64,000 bases of DNA from Brevibacterium sp. CBA3109. Its GTDB lineage: Bacteria > Actinomycetota > Actinomycetes > Actinomycetales > Brevibacteriaceae. The stretch is from the NCBI RefSeq assembly GCF_040256645.1, contig NZ_CP158281.1, positions 3,224,001-3,288,000 of the forward strand, given 5' to 3'. Below, in pieces: positions 33,737 through 41,803 of the stretch (positions within the stretch are counted from its first letter, which is position 1; each line of letters starts with the position of its first letter). The position numbers were made by a program, and so were the translations under genes. The notes below the pieces were generated by a model. It was not told the DNA's origin and made no database searches. It was given only the letters and a program-made list of their open reading frames with translations.

Positions 33737-34684
33737 ATGGAGAACTTCACCCTTCCCGATCGCAAAGACGCGAGCAATCGCAGCGACGCGACCGCGACCC
33801 AACCGCCGCGCACCGATGCCGAGATTCCGGCCTACCTCGAGGCCTTGGACATTCCCGGCCTCGCCGACATCCACATCCATTTCCTGCCGCCCAACGTCCT
33901 CGACAAGGTGTGGGCATACTTCGACGCTGCCGAAGCCAGCTACGGCTACCCGTGGCCCATCCACTACCGCTACGACACGCAGACGCGCCTGCAGATCGTC
34001 CGTGACCTGGGCGTCCGTGCGATCCCGGCTCTGACCTACCCGCACAAACCCGGCATGGCAGCCTGGCTCAATGAATGGAACCGCGAGTTCGCCGCCGCAC
34101 ATGACGATGTCATCCACTGCGCCACCCTCTACGCGGAGCCGGAATCCGCCGACTATGTCCCTGAGGCGCTGGCGGCGGGTGCCCGGCTCTTCAAAGTTCA
34201 CATCCAGGTGGGCGGCTTCTCCCCTAACGACCGCGTCCTCGATCCGGCGTGGGCGGCACTGGCCGAGGCGCAGGTGCCCATCGTCATCCACGCCGGCTCC
34301 GAGCCGCTGCCCGGCACCCACACCGGCCCGCAGGCTGTGGCGAAGGTGCTCGAACGGTTCCCGTCCCTGCAGTTCGTCATCGCCCACATGGGCATGCCCG
34401 AGTACGACGCCTTCGCCACCCTCGCCGAAGACTACAGTGGAGTGCACTTGGACACGACCATGTACGCCTCCGGGTTCTTCAACTCCCCCGCCGAGGTGGC
34501 CCCCGCTTACCGTGAACGCTTGGCCGGCCTGCAGGACAAGATCATCCTGGGCTCGGACTTCCCCAACATTCCATACCCCTATGCGGATCAGATCTCAGGT
34601 CTGGCCGGGCTCGACCTCGGCGACGACTGGATGTGTTCGGTACTGTGGCGCAATGGCGCGCGGATCCTCGGGCTCGAAGGCTGA
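33737..34684 (+). CDS. Amidohydrolase 2 family metal-dependent hydrolase
   Basis: A 315-aa TIM-barrel protein with a metal-binding HIHF motif (about residues 45-48), a central His in IVIHAG (about 191-196), IAHMGMPEYD (His near 215) and a late Asp in LGSDFPNIPY (about 273). Relatives include decarboxylases (ACMSD) and 2-pyrone-4,6-dicarboxylate lactonases; the substrate is not evident. A hydrophilic 30-residue N-terminal extension precedes the barrel. The gene is divergent from the DUF402 gene. Confidence 0.85.
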   Translation: MENFTLPDRKDASNRSDATATQPPRTDAEIPAYLEALDIPGLADIHIHFLPPNVLDKVWAYFDAAEASYGYPWPIHYRYDTQTRLQIVRDLGVRAIPALTYPHKPGMAAWLNEWNREFAAAHDDVIHCATLYAEPESADYVPEALAAGARLFKVHIQVGGFSPNDRVLDPAWAALAEAQVPIVIHAGSEPLPGTHTGPQAVAKVLERFPSLQFVIAHMGMPEYDAFATLAEDYSGVHLDTTMYASGFFNSPAEVAPAYRERLAGLQDKIILGSDFPNIPYPYADQISGLAGLDLGDDWMCSVLWRNGARILGLEG

Positions 34685-34731
34685 GTCTCAGTCCTCGCGG
34701 GGCAGCATAGGCAGTCTCAGTCCTCGCGGGG
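34684..34731. repeat. 19-bp direct repeat at the end of the DUF421 gene
   Basis: AGTCTCAGTCCTCGCGGGG occurs at 34684-34702 and 34713-34731. The second copy contains the DUF421 stop and last codons; the first is a non-coding copy of the same segment. Confidence 0.8.
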
Positions 34732-35256
34732 AATTCTCTCCGCTCCGATGACGCCGCGGAGGAGCTCGTCGTCGATGGGCGCCCCTCGCCGGGTCACGCT
34801 GATCTGACCGGTCGGTTCGAGGATCACGCAGGCCACCTCGCCGCGATGCCGGATGCCTGCCATGCGCAGCTTCGAATACACTTCGGCGGGATCGACATGA
34901 GCCCTGGCGAGGTTGTCGGTCAGCAGCTCACCGCCGGCCATGAGCACGATGGCGGGACTGTTGACGATACTCGCAATCCGGTGGAAGTGCCGTGCCTTTC
35001 CGGTCAGCGCCTGCAGCATCAGCAGGGTGGCCAGGGCCAGCAGACCGGCGATGATGGTCGGAGTGTCTCCGAGGATCGCACGGCCGATGATCGCGCCGAG
35101 AGCGATGATGGAGGCGAGGTCAAAGCTTGAGAGGCTGGCCAGGGTGCGTTGGCCGAAGACCCTGACGAGGAGGATGATGCCGATATAGAACGCAATGGAG
35201 GACACGATGATCCTCACCGCGTCGATGCCGTCGAGCCCGAATTCCAGCCAGTTCAT
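34717..35256 (-). CDS. DUF421 (YetF-like) membrane protein
   Basis: A 179-aa protein with an N-terminal region of three hydrophobic helices (about residues 13-75, including LLVRVFGQRTLASLSSFDLAS). The soluble DUF421 domain follows (ARAHVDPAEVYSKLRMAGI, VACVILEPTGQISV). Members are YetF/YdfR-type spore and envelope proteins of unknown function. Both ends look intact at normal length. The start codon is ATG 35256. A short duplication of its 3' end lies just outside the gene. Confidence 0.88.
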   Translation of the reverse strand: MNWLEFGLDGIDAVRIIVSSIAFYIGIILLVRVFGQRTLASLSSFDLASIIALGAIIGRAILGDTPTIIAGLLALATLLMLQALTGKARHFHRIASIVNSPAIVLMAGGELLTDNLARAHVDPAEVYSKLRMAGIRHRGEVACVILEPTGQISVTRRGAPIDDELLRGVIGAERIPRED

Positions 35257-35297
35257 GTATGTCCTCCCGACTGGATTCTACAACTTCACATGCGGAC

Positions 35298-36071
35298 TCA
35301 GTGGGTGCGCAGCCAGTCATCGACGGTGACGGCGGACAACCTCGGCGAATCTGGAATGAGTCCGTTGGTCGACATCGGGCCCGGGAGCGGGATGGGAACG
35401 ATCTTCGAGACACGTGACCAGCGTGTTCCGGTACCTCGGGCCGAGTCTGCATCCGCATTCGTCACAGCGATCCGGCCGGCGATCGTCGGGAAGTCGCTGA
35501 CCTCGGGGCCGGCGACGTCAAGGGTTCCCCGTTCTCCTGCATCAATGGCCTCGGCCATCATTCGCGCGGCCTCGTCTGCGGCCAGCGCTTGGACTCGCAT
35601 CCGCGGCACGAAGGCCACCGGACCAGCGGTGAACGTCATCGATTCGACGAGTTCGAACCATTGGGTCGAGCGGAACATCAGCAGCTGATCGGCAGGCACC
35701 AACCTGCGATAGACGCGCTCCTGCAGTTCTTTGGCCTGGTAGTAGCCGAGCAGTTTGGATGCGGCGACCTCGGGACGGAACGCGATGGACAGACAGACCA
35801 TCGCCGCCCCCGGATTCTCTGCCGCAGCCAGGGCGATCGAACGTGAACTGCGGGAGAAGAAGTCAAGTGCCCTGTGTCGGTTATTCGTCATGAGGTTGAC
35901 GCAGTCGACGAGGACCTCGCTGCCTTCCGCTGCCTCGGTGACGCCTTCGCTGGCATACGTGTCGACTCCGATGCCGCGGTGGGCGGCGATCACCGAATGC
36001 TCACGTTCACGCAGGTGTGCCACGAGTCTGCGGCCGAAGGTTCCGGTAGCCCCATAAACGGTGATCTGCAT
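35298..36071 (-). CDS. NAD(P)-binding (NmrA/SDR-like) protein
   Basis: A 257-aa Rossmann protein with an N-terminal ITVYGATGTFGRRLVAHL (residues 3-20), the NAD(P)-binding loop of atypical SDR/NmrA proteins. The catalytic YxxxK of classical dehydrogenases is not clear (YYQAKELQ is nearby but the spacing is uncertain). Members act as redox sensors or reductases. It is 87 bp downstream of the DUF4097 gene and 41 bp upstream of the DUF421 gene on the same strand, so the run from 39713 to 34717 may be one transcription unit. Confidence 0.8.
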   Translation of the reverse strand: MQITVYGATGTFGRRLVAHLREREHSVIAAHRGIGVDTYASEGVTEAAEGSEVLVDCVNLMTNNRHRALDFFSRSSRSIALAAAENPGAAMVCLSIAFRPEVAASKLLGYYQAKELQERVYRRLVPADQLLMFRSTQWFELVESMTFTAGPVAFVPRMRVQALAADEAARMMAEAIDAGERGTLDVAGPEVSDFPTIAGRIAVTNADADSARGTGTRWSRVSKIVPIPLPGPMSTNGLIPDSPRLSAVTVDDWLRTH

Positions 36072-36158
36072 GTCTCATCCCATGATGTCGGTGGAGTGGT
36101 GACTGCTGAGCCGCAGTGCCCGCCGACGGTTGCGCCGACGGGCACCGTATGCGCCAGA

Positions 36159-37139
36159 CTAGTTCTGTTCGATGGAGATCGTTCCGGTGTCAGCACTCAC
36201 TGCGACCGGGATGATCGTCTTGCCGTCGGCGGCCTTGGAATCCTTCGACGCGTCGTACTTCTTGAGATCCTTGGCCAGATCGACGCTGCCCTGATTCGAG
36301 TTCGCGTTGATGCGGTAGAAGAGGTCCTTGGCGTCATCTTCACTGTCGTCGTCCTTGGAAGCGGGAGCCTCGGCGGCCATCTTCTCTTGGGCCAGGTCCA
36401 GACGCGGCAGACGGATGTCGATCGAGCCTTCGTCGGCCTTGGCCACGATGCCAGACATCGGAACCATATCGTTGGAGAAGTCGAGGTCGATCGTCCCCGT
36501 CGAGGTCACAGCGTCGACATGGTCACTGACATTGAGGTTCGAACCGTCAAGGGTACCCACATCGGTCCTGGACTCGATGGTGCCGAAGGTTCCGCTCAGA
36601 TGCGTCATGCCGTAATCCGTCGAGGTCTGCAGGGTATCGGCCGAGCCGTTGACGTCGACTGCGCCGCCATCGGTCTTGGCAACGATCTCCTGGTAGTCGC
36701 CTACGATGTCGATGGCACCGAAGCCGCCGTTGAAGTCGAGCTTCATCTCCTTCGAGCTTGCTGCTGGGAGGATGACCTCGATTCGGGAGTTCTCGAGTTT
36801 GCGATGTTCATCGATCGACACGGTCGACGAGCTGCCGGACCCTCTCACCTGCAGCTTCGGCGCCTCACCTCGGGGACCGGTGGCGTTGAGCCTGACAGAT
36901 GGCTCAGTTGTGTCGGCGGTCTTGACGGTCACCGAGGCACTGGTGTCGAGGTCGAAGCTCAGATCCTTGACGGAGGGCGGCAACGACTTCGTGACTTCGA
37001 TATTCGTGTAGTTCAGGCGTGAGGCCCCGTGGGCGACGCTGAAGGCGATGGGCACGAGGAGGACGACGAGAGCGGCAATCGTGATGATCACGCGCATGCT
37101 CGTGCGGGTGGATTCGCTGACGTGGACTGTGGCAGGCAT
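36159..37139 (-). CDS. DUF4097 (putative adhesin-like) envelope protein
   Basis: A 326-aa protein anchored by an N-terminal helix (about residues 16-36). It has an extracytoplasmic DUF4097-type beta-helix region with repeating short strands (GGAVDVNGSADTLQTSTDYG, TSTGTIDLDFSND, ADEGSIDIRLPR), an acidic loop (ASKDDDSEDDAKD) and a final strand repeat. Such proteins in Firmicutes (LiaG) and actinobacteria sit with envelope-stress kinases. Here the gene starts 1 bp after the response regulator stop, consistent with a coupled operon with the kinase and regulator. The ligand is unknown. Confidence 0.82.
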   Translation of the reverse strand: MPATVHVSESTRTSMRVIITIAALVVLLVPIAFSVAHGASRLNYTNIEVTKSLPPSVKDLSFDLDTSASVTVKTADTTEPSVRLNATGPRGEAPKLQVRGSGSSSTVSIDEHRKLENSRIEVILPAASSKEMKLDFNGGFGAIDIVGDYQEIVAKTDGGAVDVNGSADTLQTSTDYGMTHLSGTFGTIESRTDVGTLDGSNLNVSDHVDAVTSTGTIDLDFSNDMVPMSGIVAKADEGSIDIRLPRLDLAQEKMAAEAPASKDDDSEDDAKDLFYRINANSNQGSVDLAKDLKKYDASKDSKAADGKTIIPVAVSADTGTISIEQN

Positions 37140-37140
37140 T

Positions 37141-37785
37141 CTATGCTCCGAGGAAAGTGAGGACGGCGAGGATTCGTCGATTGTCCGAAGTGTCGGCCGT
37201 GAGACCGAACTTGGTGAAGACCGAACTGATGTGCTTCTCAACCGCTCCCGCACTGAGGTAGAGGGTGCGGGCGATCGCAGCATTCGATTTGCCTTCGGCC
37301 ATGAGCTGGAGGACTTCGAGTTCACGTGGGCTCAGGGTTGAGAGTCCGTCTTTCTTGCGTGTGCGCACGAGGATCTGCGAGACGACCTCAGGGTCTAAGA
37401 CGGTGCCGCCGGAGGCGACCTCGTCGACGGCGGCGAGGAAGTCCTCGACATCGGCGACTCGGTCCTTGAGCAGGTATCCGAAGCCACCGGTGTTCTCAGC
37501 GATGAGCTCGGACGCGTACTGCTCCTCCACATACTGGCTGAACACGAGCACCTTGACGTCGGGATTCTGCTTGCGGATGAGCACGGCCGCGCGGATGCCC
37601 TCGTCGGTGAACGTCGGTGGCATGCGCACATCGATGATGGCGAGGTCGGGTGGAGTGTTGTGGACCGTGGCCAGGAGTTCGTTGGCGTCGGGGACAGCGG
37701 CGATGACATTGTGGCCGGCATCGACCAGAAGCCTCTCGAGTCCGGCTCGCAAGATGGCAGAGTCTTCGGCGATTACGATGCGCAT
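37141..37785 (-). CDS. NarL/LuxR-type response regulator
   Basis: A 214-aa regulator with an N-terminal receiver domain (MRIVIAEDSAILRAGLERLL; phosphoacceptor Asp in AIIDVRMPP, about residue 51; LLKDRV switch region). The C-terminal LuxR helix-turn-helix is LSPRELEVLQLMAEGKSNAAIARTLYLS (in two parts, about 151-178). ATG 37785 overlaps the end of the upstream kinase gene by 13 bp. It is the partner of that kinase and probably activates the downstream DUF4097 gene. Confidence 0.92.
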   Translation of the reverse strand: MRIVIAEDSAILRAGLERLLVDAGHNVIAAVPDANELLATVHNTPPDLAIIDVRMPPTFTDEGIRAAVLIRKQNPDVKVLVFSQYVEEQYASELIAENTGGFGYLLKDRVADVEDFLAAVDEVASGGTVLDPEVVSQILVRTRKKDGLSTLSPRELEVLQLMAEGKSNAAIARTLYLSAGAVEKHISSVFTKFGLTADTSDNRRILAVLTFLGA

Positions 37786-39713
37786 GGCACCTCCACAACC
37801 ACAGTAGTTGGCCCACCTGCAGGGCTGGTCAGGTTCAGTGTCCCACGAGCGGCACCGACGCGATCGAGCAAACCGGCGATCCCGGTGTGACGGCCCGAGC
37901 GGTCGATGCGCGCCCCGCCCACACCGTTGTCGGTGATGACGACCTGGACGCCCGTCTCGATCGGGGCGATGAAGACTCGGGCATGTGTTGCCCCCGAATG
38001 CTTGGCGATGTTCGTCAGGCATTCGGCGACAACGAAGTACGCCACAGCTTCGGCCTCCCGGTCGATGCGTCCGGAGAGGCGGACATCGACCTCGACCGGG
38101 ATCGACGAGCGCCCTGCCAGAGCGGAGACAGCCGCGTCGAGTCCACGGTCGGTGAGCACCGCAGGGTGGATGCCGCGCGCCAACTGCCGCAGCTCGTTGA
38201 CGATGCCCTTCGCCTCGGCGTGAGCCTCGGAGACCAACTCCTTGGCACGCTCGGGGTCGTTGTCGATCTTCGACTTCGCCATGCCCAACGTCATGCTCAG
38301 GGCGACGAGGCGAGGCTGAGCTCCATCGTGGAGGTCACGTTCGATGCGCAGCCGTTCTGCACCGGCGGCCTCAATCCCGGCCATGCGGGCTCGGTCGAGT
38401 TCGGTGACCTCGGCCTGCAGCGCTGCGGTCCGTGCAGGTGGGAGAAGGCTGCGATCCAGGGCCCTGTCAAGGTAAGGGGCGAACCACAGGATCGCCAGGG
38501 AGCTGGCGAGGACGATGAGGGAGCCGATGGCAACGCCGATGCGTCCCAGCCCGCCGGCGGAAGAACCGAGGAAGAAGGTCGTGACACCCTCCGGGTTGAT
38601 GGCGCTGAAGATGCCGAGGACAGCGGCGCAGATGCCGGCGACAGTGCCGAAGACGACGATCGCGCCGAGCAGCATCTTCACGTAGTGGTGGGCACTCGAG
38701 CGCCAGAACGAGCCGGACTTCACGTACAGCCAGCGATTGTGGCAGAAGCGGGTGAATCCCGATTCACGGGTGCTGCGTTCGATCTTCGGAACCGGGATTC
38801 GGTCGCCGTAGATGAGTTCAGCACGGTAGCGCTCGAACACGTTGGCACCCTGCTGGACGAGGACCCAGGCGACGAGTGCGAGCACGCCGAGGCCGAGCGC
38901 GAAGATTCCACCGAGGCCGGTGAACAGCAGACCGAGCGGGATCCAGGCCCAGACCACAGCCATCACGGCAGAGAGCACGAGGTTCGCGACGCCGACGATT
39001 CCGACTCGCTTGTGCGGCCATTCGATCGGTCCGTCGGCTGGGATCTCAGTCACCTCGTCGGCGGTGAGAGGCATCGTCCCTGTCACAGGTGCGTAAGTGA
39101 CGTTCTCCGCCCTCGGCTTCTTCCGCCGAAGCGGTTGCATCGGCTGCGCCGGGCGCATCGGCATCTGCCCATAGGGCCCGGCCGCGGATGCAGGATGCTG
39201 GTTGGGCAACTGGGCGGATTGCTGGTTGGGGTAGGTGCGCGGGACGCTTGCGGTGTGTGCGGAATGGCCAGAATACTGGGAATGGCCAGGCTGGGATGGG
39301 TGCACCTGGGTGGACTGTTGTCCGGGCGTCTGCTGTGGGAACCCCTGCCCCGGGTATCCCTGTGGGGAGTTCGCATTCATCACGCGGGTCTGGGGGGATG
39401 CTGGCGTGTCCTGCCGCGTCGGATAGTCGGTCGTCGGCGGCTTCGAAACCTGGGGTGACCCGGATGGCTGCGCCTCTTCCGTCGCCGAAGGCGTGTCAGC
39501 GGACTCATCTGTCGCACCGCCGGCCGAGGACTCTGGGCTCGGTGGAACCTCGAGAGTCTCTGCGGTTGGCGGCGCGTTGACGATCGCCTCGGCGCCGATG
39601 GACCTCGCCGATTCTGGTGTCGCTTCTGGTGTCGCTTCTGGTGACTGGGGCTCCAGAGAATCGGTGCCCTGCGGCTCCGATTCGTGCGGGTTCGTGGGGG
39701 TGTTCTCACTCAT
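37773..39713 (-). CDS. HisKA_3 sensor histidine kinase with long Pro/Gln-rich N-terminus
   Basis: A 646-aa DesK/LiaS-type kinase. The first 215 or so residues are low-complexity, including TPEATPEATPESARS and a PGQGFPQQTPGQQS-type region, and are unusual for this class. Four hydrophobic segments follow (about 225-275 and 340-410). The phosphoacceptor helix is ERLRIERDLHDGAQPRLVAL (His near residue 460), and the ATP-binding domain has CLTNIAKHSG, ITDNGVGGA and TGIAGLLDRV. It pairs with the overlapping response regulator. Confidence 0.88.
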   Translation of the reverse strand: MSENTPTNPHESEPQGTDSLEPQSPEATPEATPESARSIGAEAIVNAPPTAETLEVPPSPESSAGGATDESADTPSATEEAQPSGSPQVSKPPTTDYPTRQDTPASPQTRVMNANSPQGYPGQGFPQQTPGQQSTQVHPSQPGHSQYSGHSAHTASVPRTYPNQQSAQLPNQHPASAAGPYGQMPMRPAQPMQPLRRKKPRAENVTYAPVTGTMPLTADEVTEIPADGPIEWPHKRVGIVGVANLVLSAVMAVVWAWIPLGLLFTGLGGIFALGLGVLALVAWVLVQQGANVFERYRAELIYGDRIPVPKIERSTRESGFTRFCHNRWLYVKSGSFWRSSAHHYVKMLLGAIVVFGTVAGICAAVLGIFSAINPEGVTTFFLGSSAGGLGRIGVAIGSLIVLASSLAILWFAPYLDRALDRSLLPPARTAALQAEVTELDRARMAGIEAAGAERLRIERDLHDGAQPRLVALSMTLGMAKSKIDNDPERAKELVSEAHAEAKGIVNELRQLARGIHPAVLTDRGLDAAVSALAGRSSIPVEVDVRLSGRIDREAEAVAYFVVAECLTNIAKHSGATHARVFIAPIETGVQVVITDNGVGGARIDRSGRHTGIAGLLDRVGAARGTLNLTSPAGGPTTVVVEVPCAS

Positions 39714-40001
39714 AGCAAATACGCTACGGGAGTCGGCGAGCTGCCAACAGCACGTTGACCGCCTAGCCTACGTCGGGTTTTCCCCACGCCCCAGTGACCA
39801 CGCGCACACCCGCCTCGTATTCTGAGGCGCCATCGCCGCCACCCTAGTGCGAACCACCCTGAGGCGCCATCGCCGCCGCCCTAGTGCGAACCACCCTGAG
39901 GCGCCATAGCCACCCTTCGCACCACGCACCGCTGGCAACGATTCCTACCGGTACTTCCATGCGCTACCACTGGCACAGCGCGCGGCACTGCGAGCCTCAA
40001 A
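39714..40001. other. Intergenic region with 37-bp tandem repeat
   Basis: No gene is visible. The region holds the upstream sequence of the sensor kinase gene (minus strand), a tandem repeat at 39822-39917 and the 3' flank of the cystathionine synthase gene. No strong -10 was recognised. Confidence 0.5.
39822..39917. repeat. 37-bp tandem repeat, about 2.5 copies
   Basis: Units starting CTGAGGCGCCATCGCCGCC lie at 39822-39858 and 39859-39895 with one difference between them, then a truncated third copy. The units are non-coding and 37 is not a multiple of three. The role is unknown. Confidence 0.85.
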
Positions 40002-41282
40002 TCATACTGTTGCAACAGGGCGTTTAAGAGCTGACAGTGAGTGGTCCGAAACTGGAGCCTCCACGCCAGAACTCACACCGTCTGGAGTCTGCACCGACGC
40101 GGCAAGCGCCGATTCGAGGTCGGCGAGGATGTCGCCGATATCCTCAATGCCCAGGGACAGGCGGATAAACGTCGGCGAGACGCTGAGCTCACAGTCGGCG
40201 ACCGCCAGGTGAGTCATGGTCGCCGGATGATCGATGAGGGACTCGACTCCGCCAAGCGACTCGGCCAGAGTGATGAGCTGAGTGTTCTGCACCAGAGACA
40301 GGGCACGTGCTTCGGTATCCGTGCGAAATGACACGACTCCTCCAAAGCCGCTCATCTGCTTCTTTGCAACCTCATGGCCTGGGTGGGAAGGCAGACCCGG
40401 GTAGAGCACCTCGGCGATCTCGGGACGGCCTTCCAACCATTCGGCCACGGCCTGCGCGTTCTCACAGTGCCTGGCCATGCGCACCGGCAGTGTCTTGATG
40501 CCGCGACGGGTGAGCCACGCATCGAACGGGGCGACGCCCAGCCCCACGGATGCAAGGTAGTTCTGCAGACGTTCGACAACCTCGGCGGCGCGGGCACAGG
40601 TCGAGCCGTCGCCGGCGAGAACGGCGCCACCGATGACATCGGAGTGGCCGTTGATGAACTTCGTCGTCGAGTGGATGACGACATCGGCCCCGAGCTCGAT
40701 GGGACGTTGGAGGATGGGTGTCGCGAAGGTGGAGTCGACGGCGAGGAGCGCGTTCGCGGCATGTGCCAGCCTGGCCGTCTCCTCGATGTCGACGATATCG
40801 AGGCCGGGGTTGCTCGGGGTCTCGACCCACACGATCGCGGTCTTCTCCGAGATTTCGGCCGCCAGCGCCTCGGTGTCGGTGAGGTCGACCGTGCGGATGC
40901 TGATTCCCCAGCGCTCATACTCGTTGACGAGCAGCCGGTAGGTGCCGCCGTAGATATCGCGGGGAATGATGATCTCATCGCCGGGGCCCAGCAGTGCCGA
41001 GAACACCGCGACCTCCGCCGAGGTGCCCGAGTTCACCGCCGCCGCAAACGTTGCGTTCTCCAGTTCGCACAGCACCTGTTCGAGGTCGCTGCGGTTCGGG
41101 GTGCCGGTGCGTGCGTAGTCGAAGCCGGCACGGGTCTGGCCCGGGGCGTCCATCATGAAGGTCGAGGTCTGGAAGATCGGGGCGACAACCGAACCGGTAT
41201 GCGATTCGGGGTTGGCACCCGAATGCACCGAGCGGGTCGAAATGCCAGGCTGAGCGGTGTGCAAGGGTTCTGTGATGCTCAC
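40002..41282 (-). CDS. Cystathionine gamma-synthase/lyase family PLP enzyme
   Basis: A 426-aa Cys/Met-metabolism PLP enzyme acting in methionine synthesis or transsulfuration. The cofactor Lys lies in IHSTTKFINGHSDVIGG. The substrate motif YARTGTPNRSDLE near the start and the LAESLGGVESLIDHPATMTH end region are typical. GTG 41282 was chosen because GGAAGGA lies 8 nt upstream; an upstream in-frame ATG extends into poorly conserved sequence. The family includes MetB, MccB and sulfhydrylases; I cannot separate them from sequence alone, though gamma-synthase is plausible. It appears monocistronic. Confidence 0.88.
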   Translation of the reverse strand: MSITEPLHTAQPGISTRSVHSGANPESHTGSVVAPIFQTSTFMMDAPGQTRAGFDYARTGTPNRSDLEQVLCELENATFAAAVNSGTSAEVAVFSALLGPGDEIIIPRDIYGGTYRLLVNEYERWGISIRTVDLTDTEALAAEISEKTAIVWVETPSNPGLDIVDIEETARLAHAANALLAVDSTFATPILQRPIELGADVVIHSTTKFINGHSDVIGGAVLAGDGSTCARAAEVVERLQNYLASVGLGVAPFDAWLTRRGIKTLPVRMARHCENAQAVAEWLEGRPEIAEVLYPGLPSHPGHEVAKKQMSGFGGVVSFRTDTEARALSLVQNTQLITLAESLGGVESLIDHPATMTHLAVADCELSVSPTFIRLSLGIEDIGDILADLESALAASVQTPDGVSSGVEAPVSDHSLSALKRPVATV

Positions 41283-41478
41283 GGCGGGTCCTTCCTTCGC
41301 TGACGACACTTCGACTTCGCGGTCGAAGTCACACCAGTCTGGATGGGCTGCTCGTTCAATGCCCTCTCCCCTGACCTTGGGTGTCACCGGCCGTCATGTT
41401 CCGGTCTTGCGGCGTCATTCTTCGTCACGCGGGTTGGAAAAGTCGAAAGCGTGAGCAGCGGCGGCGCTGGAGCTGGCT

Positions 41479-41542
41479 GGGGATCGATCGAAGTTTCAGG
41501 GCCCACGTTCAAACCGAGGCTATGAAACTTCGATCGGTCCCC
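41479..41542. repeat. Large inverted repeat (20-bp arms, 24-nt loop)
   Basis: GGGGATCGATCGAAGTTTCA (41479-41498) and its near-complement (41523-41542) differ at one base, which still pairs G-U. It lies between divergent genes, so it is not an ordinary terminator. It resembles an extragenic palindrome or an attenuator. Confidence 0.75.
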
Positions 41543-41733
41543 AAGTGTCCCCCAGTCGAAGCTGACCGCCGTTGTCTCGGGCGCCTGCACCCTCAGGCCG
41601 GCCGCCGGCACACCACTTCTGAGTTCCGACCGGAGACGGCCCAAGCGCTACTTTCGGGTGAGCCTGGGCTCCCCCGACCACGTACCCTCATCGCTGCCGA
41701 CCTGGAACGCCACAGCTCAGCAGGAGTGCAAGA

Positions 41734-41790
41734 ATGGCAGAGGAATACTCATCCCATGAGGAGCCCACCTCGTCCAGGAAGCCCGAGTAA
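41734..41790 (+). CDS. Possible 18-residue leader ORF
   Basis: An ATG at 41734 with AGGAG about 8 nt upstream opens an 18-codon frame, MAEEYSSHEEPTSSRKPE, ending 13 bp before the nitronate-monooxygenase-like gene. The good ribosome-binding site is the main evidence; composition gives no function. It could be a leader peptide or chance. Confidence 0.3.
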   Translation: MAEEYSSHEEPTSSRKPE

Positions 41791-41803
41791 AGAGTAGGAA
41801 AAG

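Larger units (their letters stand above)
41283..41803. other. Long intergenic region with a large hairpin and a possible leader ORF
   Basis: The 521-bp gap contains a 20-bp-arm hairpin at 41479-41542 and a short ORF with a ribosome-binding site at 41734-41790. I see no other convincing gene; longer open frames here have biased composition and no recognised motif. Confidence 0.55.

Noticed and set aside
37887..39458. A 523-residue plus-strand frame over the sensor kinase gene
   Set aside because: Antisense of a complete HisKA_3 kinase; composition follows the complementary codons.
39822..39917. CRISPR-like repeat
   Set aside because: The copies are adjacent with no spacers, and no cas genes are nearby.
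41384..41644. An 86-residue minus-strand frame before the flavoprotein gene
   Set aside because: Its sequence is dominated by the inverted repeat and low complexity; no start signal and no motif.
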